Both the position numbers and the translations under genes were made by a program. Below the pieces are notes generated by a model. The model was not told the DNA's origin. It did no database searches and saw only the letters and a program-made list of their open reading frames with translations. Positions 5,848 through 7,183 of a stretch of DNA of 7,183 nt are shown here, piece by piece (position 1 is the stretch's first letter; every line of letters begins with the position of its first letter). Origin of the DNA: Solirubrobacterales bacterium (GTDB lineage: Bacteria; Actinomycetota; Thermoleophilia; Solirubrobacterales; Solirubrobacteraceae); the NCBI GenBank assembly GCA_003157595.1, contig PMKB01000020.1, positions 1 through 7,183 on the forward strand. Reading direction: 5' to 3'.

Positions 5848-5859
5848 TAGGATTCCCCG
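5848..5859 (+). promoter_or_regulatory. Leaderless-type -10 element for the MoaD-like gene
   Basis: TAGGAT at 5848-5853 fits TANNNT and is followed by exactly six bases before GTG at 5860, the same layout seen at 1551 and 3740. No Shine-Dalgarno is present. The upstream gap (5687-5847) is G-rich, with an alternating GCGC tract around 5822-5847, and I see no gene or recognised riboswitch in it. Confidence 0.45.
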
Positions 5860-6120
5860 GTGGCCGTGGTGTGTGTCCGGGGACCGCTACGCAAGCTCGC
5901 GGGCGAGCGCGCAGAGCATTCGCTGGAGGGCGCGACCGTGGTCGAGCTGCTTCGAGCGCTCGAGCTTCGCCACCAGAACATGAGCGGGTGGATCCTCGAC
6001 GAGCGTGGCCTGATCCGCCGGCATATCAATGTGTTCGTCAACGGCGAACCCGGGAACGAGGACACGGCGGTGCGGTCCGGGGACCGCGTCGAGGTGGTCC
6101 CCGCGATAACAGGAGGCTGA
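5860..6120 (+). CDS. MoaD/ThiS/CysO-like ubiquitin-fold protein with C-terminal Gly-Gly
   Basis: This 86-residue protein has the beta-grasp layout of small sulfur carriers. A first strand (VVCVRGPLRKLAG) is followed by a helix (TVVELLRALELRHQ, 26-39), then GWILDERGLIRRHINVFVNGE (43-63), SGDRVEVVPA (73-82) and the end ITGG (83-86). In this family the terminal glycine is adenylated by an E1-like enzyme (MoeB/ThiF) and then carries a thiocarboxylate for molybdopterin, thiamin or cysteine synthesis, or is joined to proteins as in archaeal SAMPs. The RRHINVFVNGE and VVPAITGG blocks look closer to the mycobacterial CysO type than to classic MoaD, but the loop after the NGE is shorter. No E1, CysM, protease or MoaE gene is in the window. 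It is directly followed by the BNR-repeat gene, whose ribosome site lies on its Gly-Gly codons. Confidence 0.88.
   Translation: MAVVCVRGPLRKLAGERAEHSLEGATVVELLRALELRHQNMSGWILDERGLIRRHINVFVNGEPGNEDTAVRSGDRVEVVPAITGG
6111..6116 (+). promoter_or_regulatory. Shine-Dalgarno of the BNR gene overlapping the Gly-Gly codons
   Basis: AGGAGG is a full-strength Shine-Dalgarno, eight bases before TTG at 6125. It is coded inside ACA GGA GGC TGA, the Thr-Gly-Gly-stop end of the MoaD-like gene, so the same bases serve as the essential C-terminal glycine codons and as the ribosome site of the next gene. It decides the TTG start and indicates one transcript. Confidence 0.8.
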
Positions 6121-6124
6121 GACA

Positions 6125-7183
6125 TTGACCGAGCTGATCGTGGGGACGAAGAAGGGCCTGTTCCTGCTCGAAGGAGAGCCGGGTTGCGGCTTCGAGCTCA
6201 AGACGCGCGCGTTTGCGGGGCAGCCGGTCGACTTTGCGACCCGCGATCCCCGCAGCGGGCGGCTGCTGGCGACCGTGACCTCGCCGTTCTACGGTCCGAA
6301 GATCTTTTACACAGACGGCGATCCGGGCGCCGACTGGGCGCAGGCCGATGGCGTCAGCCTGCCCGAAGGCGGCGACAACGCGCTCGAACGGATCTGGGTC
6401 ATCGCCCGCGGTGAGGCCGACAGGACCATGTACGCGGGCGGAGACCCGGGAGTTCTGTTCGAGAGCCACGACGGCGGAGCGAGCTGGGAGATCAATGCCG
6501 GGCTGTGGGAGCAGCCGTCGCGCCCGCACTGGCAGCCGGGCGGCGGCGGGCTCTGCCTGCACTCGATCTGCACCTGGCCGGGAGATCCATCCAAGCTGGC
6601 CGTTGCCGTATCGGCCGCCGGAATGTGGCTGACCGAGGACGGCGGCCGTAGCTGGCGGCGCGGCAACGGCGGACTCAACCCGCGGTACCTGCCCGAGGAG
6701 GCGCTCAAGGACGAGAACGCGGGCCGCTGTGTACACCACGTCGAGCGCGCGCCCAGACAACCCGAGCGAATGTTCATGCAGTTCCATGGCGGCGTCTATC
6801 GCTCCGACGATGGGGGCGAAAGCTGGGCCGACATCGGTGGCGGTGGGCTCCCGTCCGACTTCGGCTTCCCGCTGACGCTCGACCCCGACGATCCCGACAG
6901 CGCCTACCTGATCCCGCTCGTCGCCGACACCGATCGCGTCACCCCCGACGGTCGCGTGCGCGTCTATGAGACGCGCGACGGGGGCTCCAGCTGGACGGCC
7001 CGGGGCGACGGCCTGCCGGCGGAGCACGCGTACCTGACGGTGTTGCGCCAGGCATTCGGCCGAGCCGGAAAGGGCGAGCAGCTCGAGCTGTACTTCGGCG
7101 CTACCTCCGGCGATGTGTTCGGCTCGGGCGACGCGGGCGCCACCTGGTCGACCGTCGCAACGCGGCTGCCGCCGGTGTTCTCG
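6125..7183 (+). CDS. BNR/Asp-box beta-propeller protein (sialidase-like annotation), 3' partial
   Basis: From TTG 6125, 353 codons are present with no stop before the window edge. The start follows AGGAGG by eight bases and gives TELIVGTKKGLFLL, a typical first propeller strand. Five Asp-box motifs (SxDGGxSW type) recur: SHDGGASW (114-121), TEDGGRSW (170-177), SDDGGESW (227-234), TRDGGSSW (283-290) and SGDAGATW (334-341), plus a degenerate YTDGDPGADW near 62-71. These mark blades of a beta-propeller related to BNR-repeat sialidases and photosystem assembly factor Ycf48-like proteins. No signal peptide is seen, so it is probably cytoplasmic. The sialidase Arg triad cannot be recognised by eye, so enzyme activity should not be assumed. 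His135, His146 and His204-205 fall in inter-blade segments that look conserved in style (GGGGLCLHSI). It shares a transcript with the MoaD-like gene. Confidence 0.87.
   Translation, partial: MTELIVGTKKGLFLLEGEPGCGFELKTRAFAGQPVDFATRDPRSGRLLATVTSPFYGPKIFYTDGDPGADWAQADGVSLPEGGDNALERIWVIARGEADRTMYAGGDPGVLFESHDGGASWEINAGLWEQPSRPHWQPGGGGLCLHSICTWPGDPSKLAVAVSAAGMWLTEDGGRSWRRGNGGLNPRYLPEEALKDENAGRCVHHVERAPRQPERMFMQFHGGVYRSDDGGESWADIGGGGLPSDFGFPLTLDPDDPDSAYLIPLVADTDRVTPDGRVRVYETRDGGSSWTARGDGLPAEHAYLTVLRQAFGRAGKGEQLELYFGATSGDVFGSGDAGATWSTVATRLPPVFS

Noticed and set aside
6038..7027. Long minus-strand open frame (329 codons) opposite the BNR gene
   Set aside because: It is antisense to a protein with five clear Asp-boxes. 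Its translation is Arg/Ala/Pro-rich with no recognisable domain, as expected from the shadow of a high-GC gene.

Overview
The window is GC-rich (roughly two thirds G+C by eye), with strong G/C preference at third codon positions and many GTG starts. It holds a classic bacterial ribosomal-protein/SSB operon. This fits a high-GC actinobacterium; a deep-branching lineage such as Thermoleophilia (Solirubrobacterales) is plausible, but the sequence alone does not prove it.

Positions 1-1512 (+) carry the end of a gene that by position should be rpsF (bS6) with a repetitive acidic tail, then ssb, rpsR and rplI. Internal starts use Shine-Dalgarno sites or a stop/start overlap (rpsR/rplI, TGATG). A GC-rich hairpin follows rplI. 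dnaB, which often follows rplI in bacteria, is absent here.

Positions 1563-4408 (+) hold three accessory genes: a small secreted lipoprotein of unknown function, a 12-helix-type MFS permease, and a SAM-dependent O-methyltransferase of the COMT/CCoAMT family. They do not form an obvious pathway, and each appears to have its own promoter-like element.

Positions 4523-5686 hold a divergent pair: a small minus-strand protein resembling dimeric alpha/beta-barrel (ABM-type) proteins with a His-rich tail, and a plus-strand glutathione-S-transferase-fold protein.

Positions 5860-7183 (+) hold a tightly coupled pair: a MoaD/ThiS/CysO-like ubiquitin-fold protein ending in Gly-Gly, and a BNR/Asp-box beta-propeller protein that runs off the window. 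The Shine-Dalgarno of the second gene lies over the Gly-Gly codons of the first. This pair is the most interesting item: a sulfur-carrier/modifier-type protein tied to a propeller with no activating E1 enzyme beside it.

A recurring regulatory pattern is also visible. Three accessory genes start with GTG exactly six bases after a TANNNT -10-like hexamer, and a fourth has a close variant (CAAGAT). This is the signature expected of leaderless transcripts. No RNA genes, CRISPR arrays, insertion sequences or other mobile elements were seen, and no stretch over 300 bases lacks a gene.
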